This document shows, in pieces, positions 21,943 to 34,100 of a DNA stretch of 64,000 nucleotides (its first letter is position 1; every line of letters starts with the position of its first letter). Under the pieces are notes generated by a model. It was not told the origin of the DNA and made no database searches. It saw nothing but the letters and a program-made list of their open reading frames with translations. The DNA is from Liolophura sinensis (lineage: Eukaryota; Mollusca; Polyplacophora; Chitonida; Chitonidae): contig NC_088301.1 of the NCBI RefSeq assembly GCF_032854445.1, forward strand, positions 27,574,402 to 27,638,401, given 5' to 3'. The position numbers were made by a program, and so were the translations under genes.

Positions 21943-24425
21943 GCTTGAATAGAGCCTGGTAACATACCTTTAAATGATTTGATAATACATATTACACAGT
22001 GTTTCATGTTTGTTGATCACTGCAGACTGTACATAATACTGTGCAATGTATTTGAAATCCCTCAGCCTTAGAGCTGTGTCACAAATGGGTGCAGCTTTAA
22101 TACGTCTAGATCTTGTTTCAGGGCATTTAGAAGTTGGGAAACATTAAACTATGAAAGATTACTTTCACGTGGAAAATTTTATTTCATTTTGAAAATTTTG
22201 ATCCTTACTTCAGCATGAAAGGCAAAGGAAACATTAACATGAAGTATATGTGAGATAATCGACCATTAAACACTGTCCACAAAAATAGTAAAAATGAAAA
22301 CTTATTTTTTCCAACTTTTTTTCAACCCAATAAAATGCATCTGAAACTTTGCATTCTATGGTGGCCTTCTTTTGATGCTATTGGGACCAGTGACATCACA
22401 TTAGGTTTTTGCCACAACACACAGATGGCTAGATTTCCCCATCCAAAATGCACATACATACAGATCTATCAATTTATTCACCAAAGGGACTGCTAAATGA
22501 ATGATTTTAAGCAAAAAATGTGGATGTGACATCACCAATACACTCTGGATCGCTACAGACCAGCGTAGATTTTTATGTTTTCAAAAATTTTTATATTGAA
22601 AAAATTCTAATGAATGAAACTGGTCAGTACTAAATGGCATTTAATCTGATATATCCTTTGTATTAGTCTTTTCTTTGTCTTGGTTGTATTAAAGACAAGT
22701 CTACTCATGACAATCTACAAGTTGGGTGAGTTGGGTCAAACTCTTCAAAAGACAGATGGATGGACAGACCAACAGTTTGGTGCAGAATACTGAAATTCAA
22801 TAAGGTTAATAGATGTGGACAGTGGGCTACCTTTGAATCCGTTCCACATCCAATGGTTATTGCTGTCAGCTAGTGGTATAACCAGCACTCGTTTTTCTGT
22901 CCTGCATTCCAGGAAATTGACTTCCACCAACAGAAGCTTTCCAGTTTCCAGTCTGCCCTACATTTTCAACACCAATACAGAGGTGAAATAATCATATTTT
23001 CATAAAACACGATCAAAGTACAATACATAAATGGATATAAATGACTGAAAATTTTGAACTTATCTTTGTGTGGATACTAGAGCTGTTCAGCTTTTTTCAG
23101 CCCTTAATTCTCTCCCACCAATAACCCTCTTTTTTTGTCTTCTCATGTAAGAAAATAACACACGGAACTGGAGGCACTGTAACATGTGACAGTCTAAACA
23201 TTTATTGTAATTTTTAATGTAGATGTAACTGACCGTTTTCACTCATATCGAGTTTAATCCATTTTGTATTAAAGATTGTAAAGGTCATGTCTTCTTGGAT
23301 GGCGCGTGTTGCATGGAAATGCTAAGAAACTCACGACAAGAGATTTATTACAAGCAACTTTACAAGTGCTTTAAATTTGTTGCGACTGCCAGTAATCTGT
23401 ATCTGCTCCAACACTGGCATATCGGTACGATGTTTTTCGTTCTTCCTGTTGTTGTTGTTGTAAAGAGGATACCGTGGTATACCTTACCATAAATTTTTTG
23501 TCCACGAATAAGTTTGATCAATTCGTTATAAGTCAAACTGGTATATACGCTTAGCGCAAGATTAAATTGCTCTGAAAGGTTTGAAACGCGCAAAATACAA
23601 GAAAAAATGCGTCTTGGGCTGACCGGACAGTGACACTCACTCAACCATATTTTCGCGCTTCTCCATAATCTTAAACAGTTATATCAGAAGTTCACTGGCT
23701 TCTGGCTATATCCAATCAAAGGCTCCCATACATTATCTGACTGTTAAAGAAGGAACCAAATCGCCACACAAATATATTCTATGTAAAGTATCATATGAAA
23801 ACAATTTCGCATCACGAAGGCAGCTTTCGACAAGTTTCAAGGCTAACGTCGCCCGGCAGCAAAAACACTCAAAATGAGTAGAAAGAGTAGGCCTACTAAA
23901 AATGGATAAGCGAAGAGTTATAGGTGCGATCGTAAAAGATCATGAGAGTCCTGTTACCTTCAAAACGGCTGACGCCTATTTTAACCTCAAGTTAAAATCC
24001 GCATGAATGGTGATCATCAATCATGTACAGTATTCAGTCATGCTACTCTACCGCGTCATTCATGTACCAATTAATTTAAATAATGCACCATACGGCACAA
24101 GCTAAACAGACGTGGGGAGGAATAAACGAGAGTGTCAAAGTGGGACAAGAAATATCGTTTTCTTAAGGTATATTTTTAAGTCAAGTTTGATTATTTCATT
24201 CGTGTTAAAATTTTCGCATTCAACAATGGAAGTAATCGCGGCCATGTCACAATCTGATAACGTTCCATGCATGGAGTTGACAACGGGTTTGTTTACAAAT
24301 GGCCGCCAACGTCGCTAGTTCTAGTAAATGGAACGTCAAAAATTATTGGTTGCTCGTTTTTAGTCCCATAAGATGATTGGCTTAAACTGACGCGTTCTGG
24401 AACAGAATTTCCCCCATCCCGAGGG

Positions 24426-24433
24426 TATATAAG
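24426..24433 (+). promoter_or_regulatory. TATA box (TATATAAG) of the cysteine-peptidase-like gene
   Basis: TATATAAG lies in a GC-rich setting. A start site about 30 bases downstream (near 24457) would give a leader exon ending at 24657 at a good donor (AATAG/GTAAGC). That leader has no long ORF in frame with the protein, so it looks like a 5' UTR exon. A canonical TATA box contrasts with the TATA-less Hook/RNF170 promoter and suggests regulated rather than constant expression (inference). Confidence 0.6.
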
Positions 24434-24879
24434 GCCCCTCGGCCAAAATTCGGCGTCGCTTCAGCCTTGATAAGCGCAGGACTCATGTCGCTCTTGACGG
24501 CAAATTGGAACGATTCTCTTGAGCAATCAAACCTGAAACACATCAAAATTATCTTCGTTACTCTTCGAATTTCAATTTTTAATTCCTTTACGCAGTCTCT
24601 CACCTTACTTTATTTCCTTACAGCATACTTGCCACTTGTAGACCCCTATTAAAATAGGTAAGCGTTTCATCTTTAGATCCTTTCCGCCATTACAACACAG
24701 TTATGGTTTATAACTTTTATGACGTCACACCGTGACGTAAACCAATAAAACGTAATCAAATTTTGTGCTCTTTTGAACACAACGACATCAAAGTTTGGTT
24801 TTACTGTACATTTAAAAAGATAATTAATTAGTGGTTTCTAAGTAATGGGTTCTTTAATCTTATGTTTTCCACAGGACAA

Positions 24880-27800
24880 ATGGCCCAGCAGTCCTCTGCG
24901 GGGATCTTGTCCTGCTTTGCTTTTGTTTTCTTCTTCTGTCGTCATTGGAAAGGTAACATTTAATGTAGGCCTGAAACGCAACAAACCGTTAAATGAACAA
25001 TGATTTCTTCTTTCAAATATCATCATCATGTCCTTCAGTCCGTCTTGTTTTATCTAAAAAGTTCTCCAATTTGTTCTTAGCCCAAAAGAAGACTAAGAAA
25101 GATAAGAAGAAGAAAAGAAGCAGAATCCCACGATGCTGTTCGTCATCAGAAGACGGAGCGGGTAAGTAAAGATTATTAGTTTTTGAGGTTGAGGTTTTGA
25201 GGTTAATTGCCATATCTTCTCAGTAATTTAAAATTATGAAACCTAACAATGTTCACTAATTCAAACCTTATCTTTATGTTTTAAACAGACATCCTCATAT
25301 CCACCTCTTCTCCTCTTCCCCCAGCCCCACCTCACCCCAACCCTGTCCCTAGCTCCTCTTCCCATTCCATCCCCTTTACTGACCCCACCCCTCTCTCTCC
25401 TCCCCCAACTCCACCTCACCCCAAGCCAAACCCTCTTAGCTCCTCTTCCCCACCCTCCCATTCTCCTGACCTCATCTCTCCCTCGATCCCTTCTCCTGGT
25501 CTATCCCCTTGCCCTGTCCCATTTTCTGACCTCACCCCTTCCACCATTCCTGACCTGAACCATGCCCCAATCCTCTACCCAGACCTCACCCTTTCCCCCG
25601 TCCTTTATTTTGACCCCACCCCTCCCCCCTCTCCCTTTCCTGACCTTACCTCATCCCCAATCCCTTCTCCAAACCTCACACCTTCCCCATTCCATTCTGC
25701 TGACCTTACCCCTTCCCCGATCCCTTCGCCTGACCTCACCCATTCCCCTGTACCTTCTCTTGACCTCACCCCATGCCATGTCCCTTCCCCTGTTCTCACC
25801 CTTTCCCCTGTCCCTTCTCCTGATGTCACCCCTTCCCCCGCCCCTTCTCTAGACACCCCTTACCCAATCCCAATTCCAGACCTCACCCTTTCCCCCATCC
25901 TTTATTTTGACCCCACCCCTCCCCCCTCTCCCTTTCCTGACCTTACCTCATTTCCAATCCCTTCTCCAAACCTCACACCTTCCCCATTCCATTCTGCTGA
26001 CCTTACCCCTTCCCCGATCCCTTCGCCTGACCTCACCCATTCCCCTGTACCTTCTCTTGACCTCACCCCATGCCATGTCCCTTCCCCTGTTCTCACCCTT
26101 TCCCCTGTCCCTTCTCCTGATCTCACCCCTTCCCCCGCCCCTTCTCTAGACACCCCTTACCCAATCCCAATTCCTGACCTTACCCCTTCCCACAACCCTA
26201 TTCCTGATTTCACCCTTTCCCTTGGCCCGTCTCCTGACCTCCCCCCTTCCCCTATCCCTTCTCCAAACCTCACCCCGTCCCCTGTCCCTTCTCCCGACTT
26301 CACCCCTTGCCTTGTCTCTTCCCCTCACATTCCTTCTGCTGACCTCACCCCTTCCCCAGTCCCTACTTCAGACTTCACCATTTCCCTCACCCCTTCACCC
26401 AACCCTTTTCCTGACCTCACCCCTTCCCCCATCCCTTCTGCTGACCTCACCCCTTCCCCAATCCCTTCTGCTGATCTCACCCCTTCCCCCACCCCTATTC
26501 CTGACCTCACCCCTTGTCCTATGCCTTCTTACACCCCTTCTCCTGATCTCATCCCTTCCCCTCTCCATTCCAAGGGCCTCACCCCTTCCCCTTCTCCTGA
26601 CCTCACCCCTTCCCCTGTCCGTATACCTGACTTCCCCCCTTGCCCTGTCCCTTCCGCTGACCTCACCCCGTTCTCCATCCCTTTTCCCTCTCCCCGGCCA
26701 ATCCCTGATCCAGGTCTCTCCCACTGTGCTCAACAAGTTTCCTGCCCTCACACCAAAAAGAAGACATCACAGAAGAAACACAAGAAGAAAAAGAGTAAGT
26801 TAAATTAAGCAGAAACTTCTGATACTTCCATATGTGTTTGTAAAGCTAATGGATTGATTTATTCTCAAATACTGTTTTTTTCTTTCATTTCAGACACACT
26901 GTCAGCTACCACACCTCCTGACACCACCTCTACACCTTACCCCACCCAACTTCCCAACCTCACCCCTTCCCCCATCCCGTCTCCTGATCTAACCCCATTT
27001 TCTGACCCCATCCCATTTTCTAACCCCACCCCTTCTCCTGGACACACCCCTTCTCCTGACCCCACCTTTCCCAGGCCCACCTCTTCACCCACTACAACCC
27101 TTCCAGGAATTACAACAGCAACATCAGCCACCACGGCAAAGAAATCAAAGAAGAAGAGACAAAAAAGGAATAAGAACAGTAAGTTTAATTAAACTAATAA
27201 TTTTAACTTGGTAATACTAATTAAATACTTTGGTTCACCTGTCTTTTTATTCATTTTTACCCTCTCATTGCAGACACCACATCCAATCCACAGGACATTG
27301 ATCCCAGGCCAGAAGGAAAGCGACCACCACATTTTCCACTGAACTCTGTACAAGGAGATTTTTCCCAAGGTAGGATCCCGCGCACGCGCCACTCCACGCG
27401 TTTCCCAAATTCACAGTGCTGCAGTATTGCGTTCGTGGCAGCGTTACGCGCGTATCTTTTCCCCCCTGCGTTCTGGGACCAAGAGGCGGTCAATCGTGCC
27501 GTTTTGATGGGAGATGAGATTCATACGCGACGCGTCGTGGAACTTGGCCGCCATCTCACAAGGGAGACGCGCCTCTGTTTTGAGGAACTGGACAATTCGC
27601 TCTGGATTGACAACACTTTCTTGAAGGTAAGCTATAATAATACAGTCTATTGTGGTTCTTTTGGTATGTCTCCAACATTAGCACAAGAATTTGGTACAGT
27701 AACTTTTGCTCATGCTTTAACTCTTTCTCTATCAGATCCATTTCATGCTGCACTTTTAACTGCCGGAGACATCACCACTTCCATCATTCGTGGGGAATCT

Positions 27801-27980
27801 GGTATTTATTTCTTTGACAGCCACAGCAGGGACAAGTATGGACAGGTTGCTGAACATGGGGCGGCCATTCTCGCGCATTTTAAGGACATCGCACATTTTT
27901 ACGACTTCATAACCCAGAAAGAAAGGGCAAGTACTATCTACAACATTGTTGGTTTTAAAGTAACTGTTGATGATTCATAA
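24880..27980 (+). CDS. Pro/Ser/Thr-repeat protein with C-terminal C76-like (herpesvirus-tegument-type) cysteine-peptidase domain
   Basis: Coding exons 24880-24952, 25081-25161, 25289-26794, 26894-27178, 27274-27980 give 883 predicted residues; every internal junction is phase 1. Start: ATG in exon 24875-24952 after a good acceptor, followed by a hydrophobic stretch (ILSCFAFVFFF, residues 9-19). Residues 25-51 are Lys-rich; 52-535 are decapeptide repeats of the type PSPDLTPSPI; 538-553 Lys-rich; 554-630 more Pro repeats; 631-648 Lys-rich. The C-terminal domain (about 680-883) has NSQCCSIAF (candidate nucleophile Cys697, Gln before it), GDEIHTRR, and IYFFDSHSRDKYGQ (candidate Asp830/His832) followed by a G-x(4)-L-x(2)-F tail. 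This pattern recalls the UL36/M48-type deubiquitinase fold as found in many invertebrate genes and mobile elements; I recognise the pattern, not an orthologue. No viral gene is claimed. The first exon and expression are inferred. It could be a captured mobile-element domain or a host gene. Confidence 0.6.
25300..26700 (+). repeat. Coding Pro-rich decapeptide repeat array with a 297-bp near-identical duplication
   Basis: Thirty-base units encoding variants of PSPDLTPSPI stay open in one plus-strand frame for about 1.4 kb. 25581-25877 and 25878-26174 are nearly identical, a 99-codon duplication that looks recent. The other two plus frames and the minus strand also show long ORFs, but these are by-products of the CCN-rich repeat. 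Confidence 0.85.
27627..27735 (+). other. Exitron-like GT-AG segment inside the last coding exon
   Basis: An AT-rich 109-base segment begins AAG/GTAAGC and ends with a pyrimidine-rich CTATCAG, so it looks like a short intron inside the cysteine-peptidase domain. Read through, it stays in frame and supplies the GSFG and SLSDPFHAALL stretch leading to the DSH motif. Spliced out, the 109 bases shift the frame to a stop at 27757 and lose the DSH motif. Confidence 0.5.
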
Positions 27981-29009
27981 GGTATTTTCTAGTATTACAT
28001 TTAGATGCTTTAAAGTTGTGTACAATGAAAAACATTATTTTTAAACTAATCACTGTTTTCAATCTATATTTCAGATAAATATTACTTGCTTCTCAGAAGA
28101 GACATTTGCTGCACAAACTTAATAATTTTATTAATACTTATAATATAAAATAAAATAATTTTTGACCCAAAATGTTCTGTTTTTTGGTGATTATTTTGTA
28201 TACGTGATAAATTTATATTCATTGAAGAATTTAATCTGTTGTTTTGTCATTAAAGTTCAAAAAAGCAAATAAAGCAAGTAAACAAAAGAGCAAATAAAAA
28301 CAATAGTGTTTTCAGTTTCTTTCAGTTTTTCCTCTTAAAATTAAGTAAAAATGTTGTAATAAAAAAATTTGAAAAATTTCATGTGTTGGTTGTTTTTTTT
28401 CTTTCTTTCAGTGAACAGCTTTGAATCATGCTGTAAATGTAAATACATGTATCTGTTTTGTTTTACATTCTAACTGTGGTATGCTGGTATAATGTGGCAG
28501 ACATTTTTTGTTTTCAACCTTAAATTTCTAGTTTCTTTCATTCCAGGGATTAACATGTACTCTAATTTTTGATTTCTTACAGGTTTCACAAAAATCATAT
28601 TATTTTCACTTTTGGCATTTCAACTTTTTGGCACATAAAATTATACCATTCAAGGTTTTCGGCATACTTTTCTCAACAGTTTTACAAATAAACTAGGTGC
28701 ATATTCTACACCTATAGTCCAATCCTTATGACTTTGTTCTGGTTGTTCTTTGTTTTGTTTGTTTGTTTTCGTGTTGAAGTGATTAAAATTTGATTGATGT
28801 TGACAGATTTGGTGACGTGTTTTTTTTTTGGTAGCAGAGCAAATTGGATGATTTACGAAATTGATTGATTGTTGTTTAACCGACTATTCCTTGTGTGACA
28901 CACTAATATGCACACAATCCTGATGAAAGACAACTAATCTTCAACAATGTTCAATTTCACATCATGCTGGACTGCATATTGTCATGTTCTGAATTAATCA
29001 TCTACTGAA

Positions 29010-29275
29010 TTAATTTATTCATTTGATTTGTTGTTTAATGCTTTACCTAAGAATCATTCAATTCTACAATGGGCCAGTCTTATGAAGGGAGGAAACCCGA
29101 ATATCTGAAAAAAAGCACTGAATAACTTGGCAAGTTATTGGCGAGCTCTCCCACATATTTAGGGGTGAAGTAAACCAGTGCCTGTGGTAAATGTGCCAGT
29201 AACTCCCCATTGGTGCCTCATATAGGAGGGAGACAACTAGTCTCCAGCTAACTTCACGCAAGACCACTTCAAGGA
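29010..29275 (-). mobile_element. Diverged SINE relic
   Basis: TTTATTCATTTGATT tail then a degraded body (gaatcattcaattctacaat, ggaggaaaccc) matching the layout of the main SINE family but heavily mutated. Confidence 0.5.
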
Positions 29276-29344
29276 CCACACCGGCTACTTGCTGCTATGA
29301 TATATTTATTTGATTGTTACTTTTTCGAGAATATTTTGATTTTG

Positions 29345-29625
29345 TTTATTTATATGATTGGTGATTTACGCCATGCTCAAGAATACTTCACTTATACAAC
29401 GGCAGCCGGCATTATGGAGAGGCTCCTGTGTTATTACACTGCGCTAGCGTGCTAACCAAATGAGCATAATGGTGGGGGGAAACCCACTGCCATCTGCAGG
29501 ATGCTGACATACCACTCACGTATAATCGGAGAGGAAACCAGTTTGAGCTGGACTTGAACTCACAGTGAATTAAAACATTGGTGAGAGGCTTCTGGGTCAC
29601 ACTAACCACCTCAGCAATGGAGGCC
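29345..29625 (-). mobile_element. MetaSINE-like element with scrambled interior
   Basis: The tail-to-body order is normal up to GGCATTATGG at about 29417. A piece of the head (GAGAGGCTCCTGTG through CTAACCAAATGAG, to about 29464) follows, then the body resumes (CATAATGGTGGGG) and ends with a second head at 29625. The same head segment therefore occurs twice. Confidence 0.7.
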
Positions 29626-32600
29626 CAACTTGTGTTGAAAGCCACAAGAAAAATGCTGGCTGTGAAATGTTGTGCAATAGTCTTGATTAATATGGTGTAA
29701 AACCAAATGTATTAAATATGACAAAATACATCCAAAATCTAACACACAAGTATGGACATTTAAATAAAGGGCGAGAGAAGGAACAAAATGCATGAAACAT
29801 ACATGGGGGTTTGCGATTCGGATAAATGAACTGCCAACAGATCTTTTAGTGAGAATATATATTCTTTATTTTGAGAAGTAACATACATTTACACCATGTA
29901 CACATCCATGAAGGGATACATGTACAAGTGCTTTGACTTCCCAATGACTATGACAAACATCTCAATCTCCACCAATCTGAATAAGGCACTTGTGTCAGGT
30001 GTGAGAAAAATAAACATAAAAACAGCAAAATATGTCAGATAAAGCATCTTATTGTCAGTTTTGAAACCTAACCGCACTGATATAAACTTCTCCAGCAGTA
30101 CCGTGACTAGGCAAACCTATATTTAAAACATAATCATTAATCTCTCCTAGAAATCACTGCCATTGGGCTACGCTGTAAAACCAATAAGCTAATTTAATAG
30201 TTAATTTTACTTTACTAAACATTAGGCTGTCTATATAATCCCAGAATTAAAACTTGCAGAGAACCCTGGAAATTTGCGTTTCTAATTGTATCTTTTTAAA
30301 TGAAGTTAGTTGTTAAAGTCAGCAATTAATTATACCAGCAATTTTCCATCTGAACTTCTTCACTGTTAATATGAATTTCAACAGGTTCAACAGAATCTTT
30401 GGGAAGACCTTGGGGTAAAACATAATATGTCGACCAAGGAGAAGGACACAAATGTGTACATATATATTAAACACCTTTCAAAATTGCATTATTTAAAACA
30501 AAGGAAATGCCATCTGGTAACATTCATGTGTCACAGCCTTGAATACTGAACACTTGATCAACTTGCGACTGGCTATTTTGTCACTTGCTAAGGAATATCT
30601 GAAATTTCACCCTATCTAACTTGTTCGGCAACCGAATGTGCTGCTCCACACAGGTTGATTGTTTTTTTTCTGACACTATACTTGAGATTTTTGGCAAACT
30701 ATCAATCAGCACATATCCAGTCAATTTTTTGTCATTATTTTACAATGATCCAAATAATTAAATAATTCATTTTGACAGAATACCAGCCTCGTCTGTGCAC
30801 GTGTTACCATTCAAAATCGGTAAATAAAATTCCTAAAATTTATCACACAAAACATCACAAAGTGTGATGCCAGTTTTACTTGCAACATGTCTCTATTCTG
30901 TTATTACAACAACGTCGTTCATTCCATCATCTTGGTGACACCGTCACAATCAATACAAAAAGATAAAACTTTGTGATGTTCATTGCAGCTGTTTCATGAT
31001 GCTGAGTAAAAGCTAGTCCACATGTGTTTACCATAAAACAAAAATTCAAGTTGAACATAGTCAGTCCATGACTTGAGTCTATCAAGGTGCTTAACAAACA
31101 TGACATCACAAGTCCCTCCTCTCTTCCTTGCACATAATAAAATACAACAGCATCAACCCTAGTTTTAAAGAAAAGACAAGTTAATTCAGAAAAGGAATAG
31201 AAACAGAATTAAACAATTAACAGCCACTTTTTTCTGACGTGCTTGATGGCTATACAAATTCTTATGAGGCCATGGGATACACCACATTAAAGAAACTGGA
31301 ACCACAATGTTAGGTAAACAAGGATCAAGTGACATCACCACGGCAATAGATGCGTCTTCAGGTTACAGAATTATGCACTCCCTGATGAGTTAACAATCAG
31401 ATTTCATCAGCCAAGGCTGACAGTGGCTGTGGTTTTCTTAATGTGAACTTTTCTGCTTTCTGAGTAAAGGCAAGAAAGTCAGCCAATGTCAGCTAGGAGT
31501 TAGACATTATGTTGTTCACTGTACCACACGAAACAAGAAACCATTTACAAAACATCATTTCACGCACTACCAATCTTTAAAACTTTGTTACATCATGTAC
31601 TTATACATGTGATATTAAAAGTAATCATACTTGTGTGTGTAATTCAAATGGAAACCTGCCATAGCAACACGTCCTAATTACAGAAAAAATTAAAATCCAA
31701 ATAGAATAAAAATATTTTCACATATATTTTCGTTATTCAGAAGTACAATTTCTGTATCACAACAATCCATAAATGTTTATGACTGATGTCAAAAGTATTA
31801 TTCTTATTCACTGCAATTTCATTACCATTTGCGATGTTCTCCTCTACATCCCCCACCCCCCGAGAAATTGAAAAAAAAAGACCTCAATTGGTAAGAAAAA
31901 ACATTTCTGATCACCACAAAAGCAGATTTTAAAAATATTTTATTTAGATAAAGTAGTACGTATACATATATATATATATACATGGGCCAAAAAATATATA
32001 CACTTTTCTTGAAATTTCCATCATAATGACATAAATGGTAACCTAATATATGTGTAAACCAATAAACTTCATTCCTTTGTAAATGACACACAGACACTTC
32101 CAGGTTCAAAAATTATCAACTGCTATCAAACATAAAAAGGTTTGATAACACATCAGCCACAACTCTAATCTTTAACCTTTTCACATGTTTTCAAGGTGTT
32201 AATTCAAGCATATTCTGATGGCATTATTCTGTGTACAATTGATAAAATTATACTTTTTGTGAAGCCCTGAAACTGGGCAATCCAATACATGTAGTTTTGT
32301 CTCCAAAATCAAATGATAAATATCCATAAATTGCACTGAAATTTGACTTCATATGCGACAGAGGTTGACGAATTAGTGCACCATAGATCCACTGGGATTT
32401 ACGTAATACTACTATCAAAATGGTTCTTCAGCCAATAACTATTATATATGATAACTATTTGGTGCAATGACACTAGACAGGTTTAGAGGTAAGCCTGTTC
32501 TATGTCATTTCCAAAATTGACATCATTTTTATTAATAGTTGACCATAGATTGGTATTAGAACTAATATGCAGAGTTATCCCCCTTCCTCCCACCAAAGAA

Positions 32601-33019
32601 TTAAAAAAAGGGGAAACAACCAGTGCCACTTTCTTGGGAACATTTGCATAACCAACAGCAGTCAATACTAAACAATGGACTCACAGTCATCTATGCTGAT
32701 GCAGATGTAGTGAAAACTATGACCATCATTAATCAATACTCAATAGTAGACTCAGCCCTACTGTATCTTCTCAATGCAACACATTTCTCCCAGTTACATT
32801 TATGTACAATTATTAATCACATATTCAACAGTCAACATCAATTCGTGGATTTCAGAACGTCATCTGATGTGGGTATATTCACTGGCATATACCTCGACCT
32901 CAGAAGGCAATATTTAATTAGCATAATTAGCATTAATTACAAGTAATGTAGGCCCTTTCCATGATGTAAACTGCTGAATCCTCGATTTCTTAATATCTCG
33001 TCAAAACTTCATTGCATTT

Positions 33020-33480
33020 TGTTTCGTTAGAATGTATAATTCAGCATCTCTAAACAATATGTGACAATCTTATCATTACGTATCAGAGATGAAAGCAGAG
33101 AATTTCTCAGAAATACGAAGTACAACTGGGATGGGGAATTGGCTGTCATGGGGCGGGGGGGGGGGGGGGGGAGTTTGTCAACAAACTTTTTTGGAGTAGA
33201 CTTACGTGTACAGCGAGTGATTCTCTCTGATTTGTTTTCAAGAACATTATGTATAACTGAGTATCTCTACACAAAATGTTACAATCTTATCATTACATAT
33301 CAGAGATGAGGGCAGAAAAATGTTGAATTTAGGATTTAGTTAAAAAAAAAAAAATGGAACCATTCATCTCGATCGCTATGTTTATATCATGGGAAAAACA
33401 GGTGAGCACTATGAAGTACAACAGGGATGGGGGACTTGGCTGTCACACAAGTGGTTTGGCTAAAAGTTGACAGACATGTA
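33020..33480. repeat. Diverged tandem duplication around a poly-G tract
   Basis: About 33055-33150 and 33275-33450 share stretches such as caatcttatcattac.tatcagagatga and gaagtacaac.gggatggg. The first copy carries the G17 tract at 33155-33171. Confidence 0.65.
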
Positions 33481-33619
33481 AAGCATGTGATTAAACATCA
33501 TGGGGAGGTATATAGAACAGCAGATTGAAGTACTGCCTGTTCCACTGATAATCACTTTCACAGAACATGCATAGTGCTATAAGAGAGGGAGGTACATGGG
33601 GCAGCATGTATATAAAGCT

Positions 33620-34100
33620 CTTGTACATGTACATGAACACTGATAATAGTCCAAAGAAGTGCATAAAACAACGGACAGTTATACATGTACATGAACAATG
33701 ATAATAGTCCAAATAAGTGCACAAAACAATGGAAAGTTATACATGAAGAATGATAATAGTCCAAATAAGTGCACAAAACAATGGAAAGTTATACATGTAC
33801 ATGAACAATGATAACAGTCCAAATAAGTGCACAAAATAATGGACAGTTATACATGTACATGAACAATGATAACAGTCCAAATAAGTGCACAAAATAATGG
33901 ACAGTTATACATGTACATGAACAATGATAACAGTCCAAATAAGTGCACAAAACAACGGACAGTTATACATGTACATGAACAATGATAACAGTCCAAATAA
34001 GTGCACAAAACAACGGACAGTTATACATGTACACGAACAATAATAACAGTCCAAATAAGTGCACAAAACAATGAACAGTTACACATGTACATGTACCTAT
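33620..34100. repeat. 58-bp minisatellite, about 8 copies
   Basis: Units contain GTCCAAATAAGTGCACAAAA and TATACATGTACATGAACAA. Spacing between equivalent bases is 57, 53, then 58 repeatedly. Confidence 0.9.

Larger units (their letters stand above)
19353..24425. other. Gene-free interval between RNF170 and the cysteine-peptidase-like gene
   Basis: No ORF here resembles a known protein and no convincing exon pair is visible on either strand. It holds a SINE-2 copy (19565-19880), a MetaSINE-like copy (21802-21942), a diverged SINE fragment (about 21590-21680) and repeated TAATATTA/TGTAATA-type words at 19340-19520 and again near 20730-20800. From about 23800 to 24425 the sequence becomes richer in CpG, approaching the promoter at 24426. 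Confidence 0.5.
27981..29864. other. Gene-free interval downstream of the cysteine-peptidase-like gene
   Basis: Very AT-rich. Candidate poly(A) signals for the plus-strand gene (AATAAA) occur near 28150 and 28267. The right half contains a diverged SINE (29010-29275) and a scrambled SINE (29345-29625). No coding exon recognised. Confidence 0.5.

Noticed and set aside
24299..24376. Start-like ATG in good context (MAANVASSSKW...)
   Set aside because: Short ORF upstream of the TATA box, no donor follows, no family recognised.
25605..26751. Minus-strand Gly/Arg/Glu-rich ORFs and extra plus-frame Leu/Pro ORFs
   Set aside because: Shadows of the proline-codon repeat; only one frame joins to exons with correct splice phases.
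24880..27980. Endogenous herpesvirus fragment
   Set aside because: Only the peptidase-domain pattern recalls tegument proteins; the gene has introns, a TATA promoter and no neighbouring viral-like gene.
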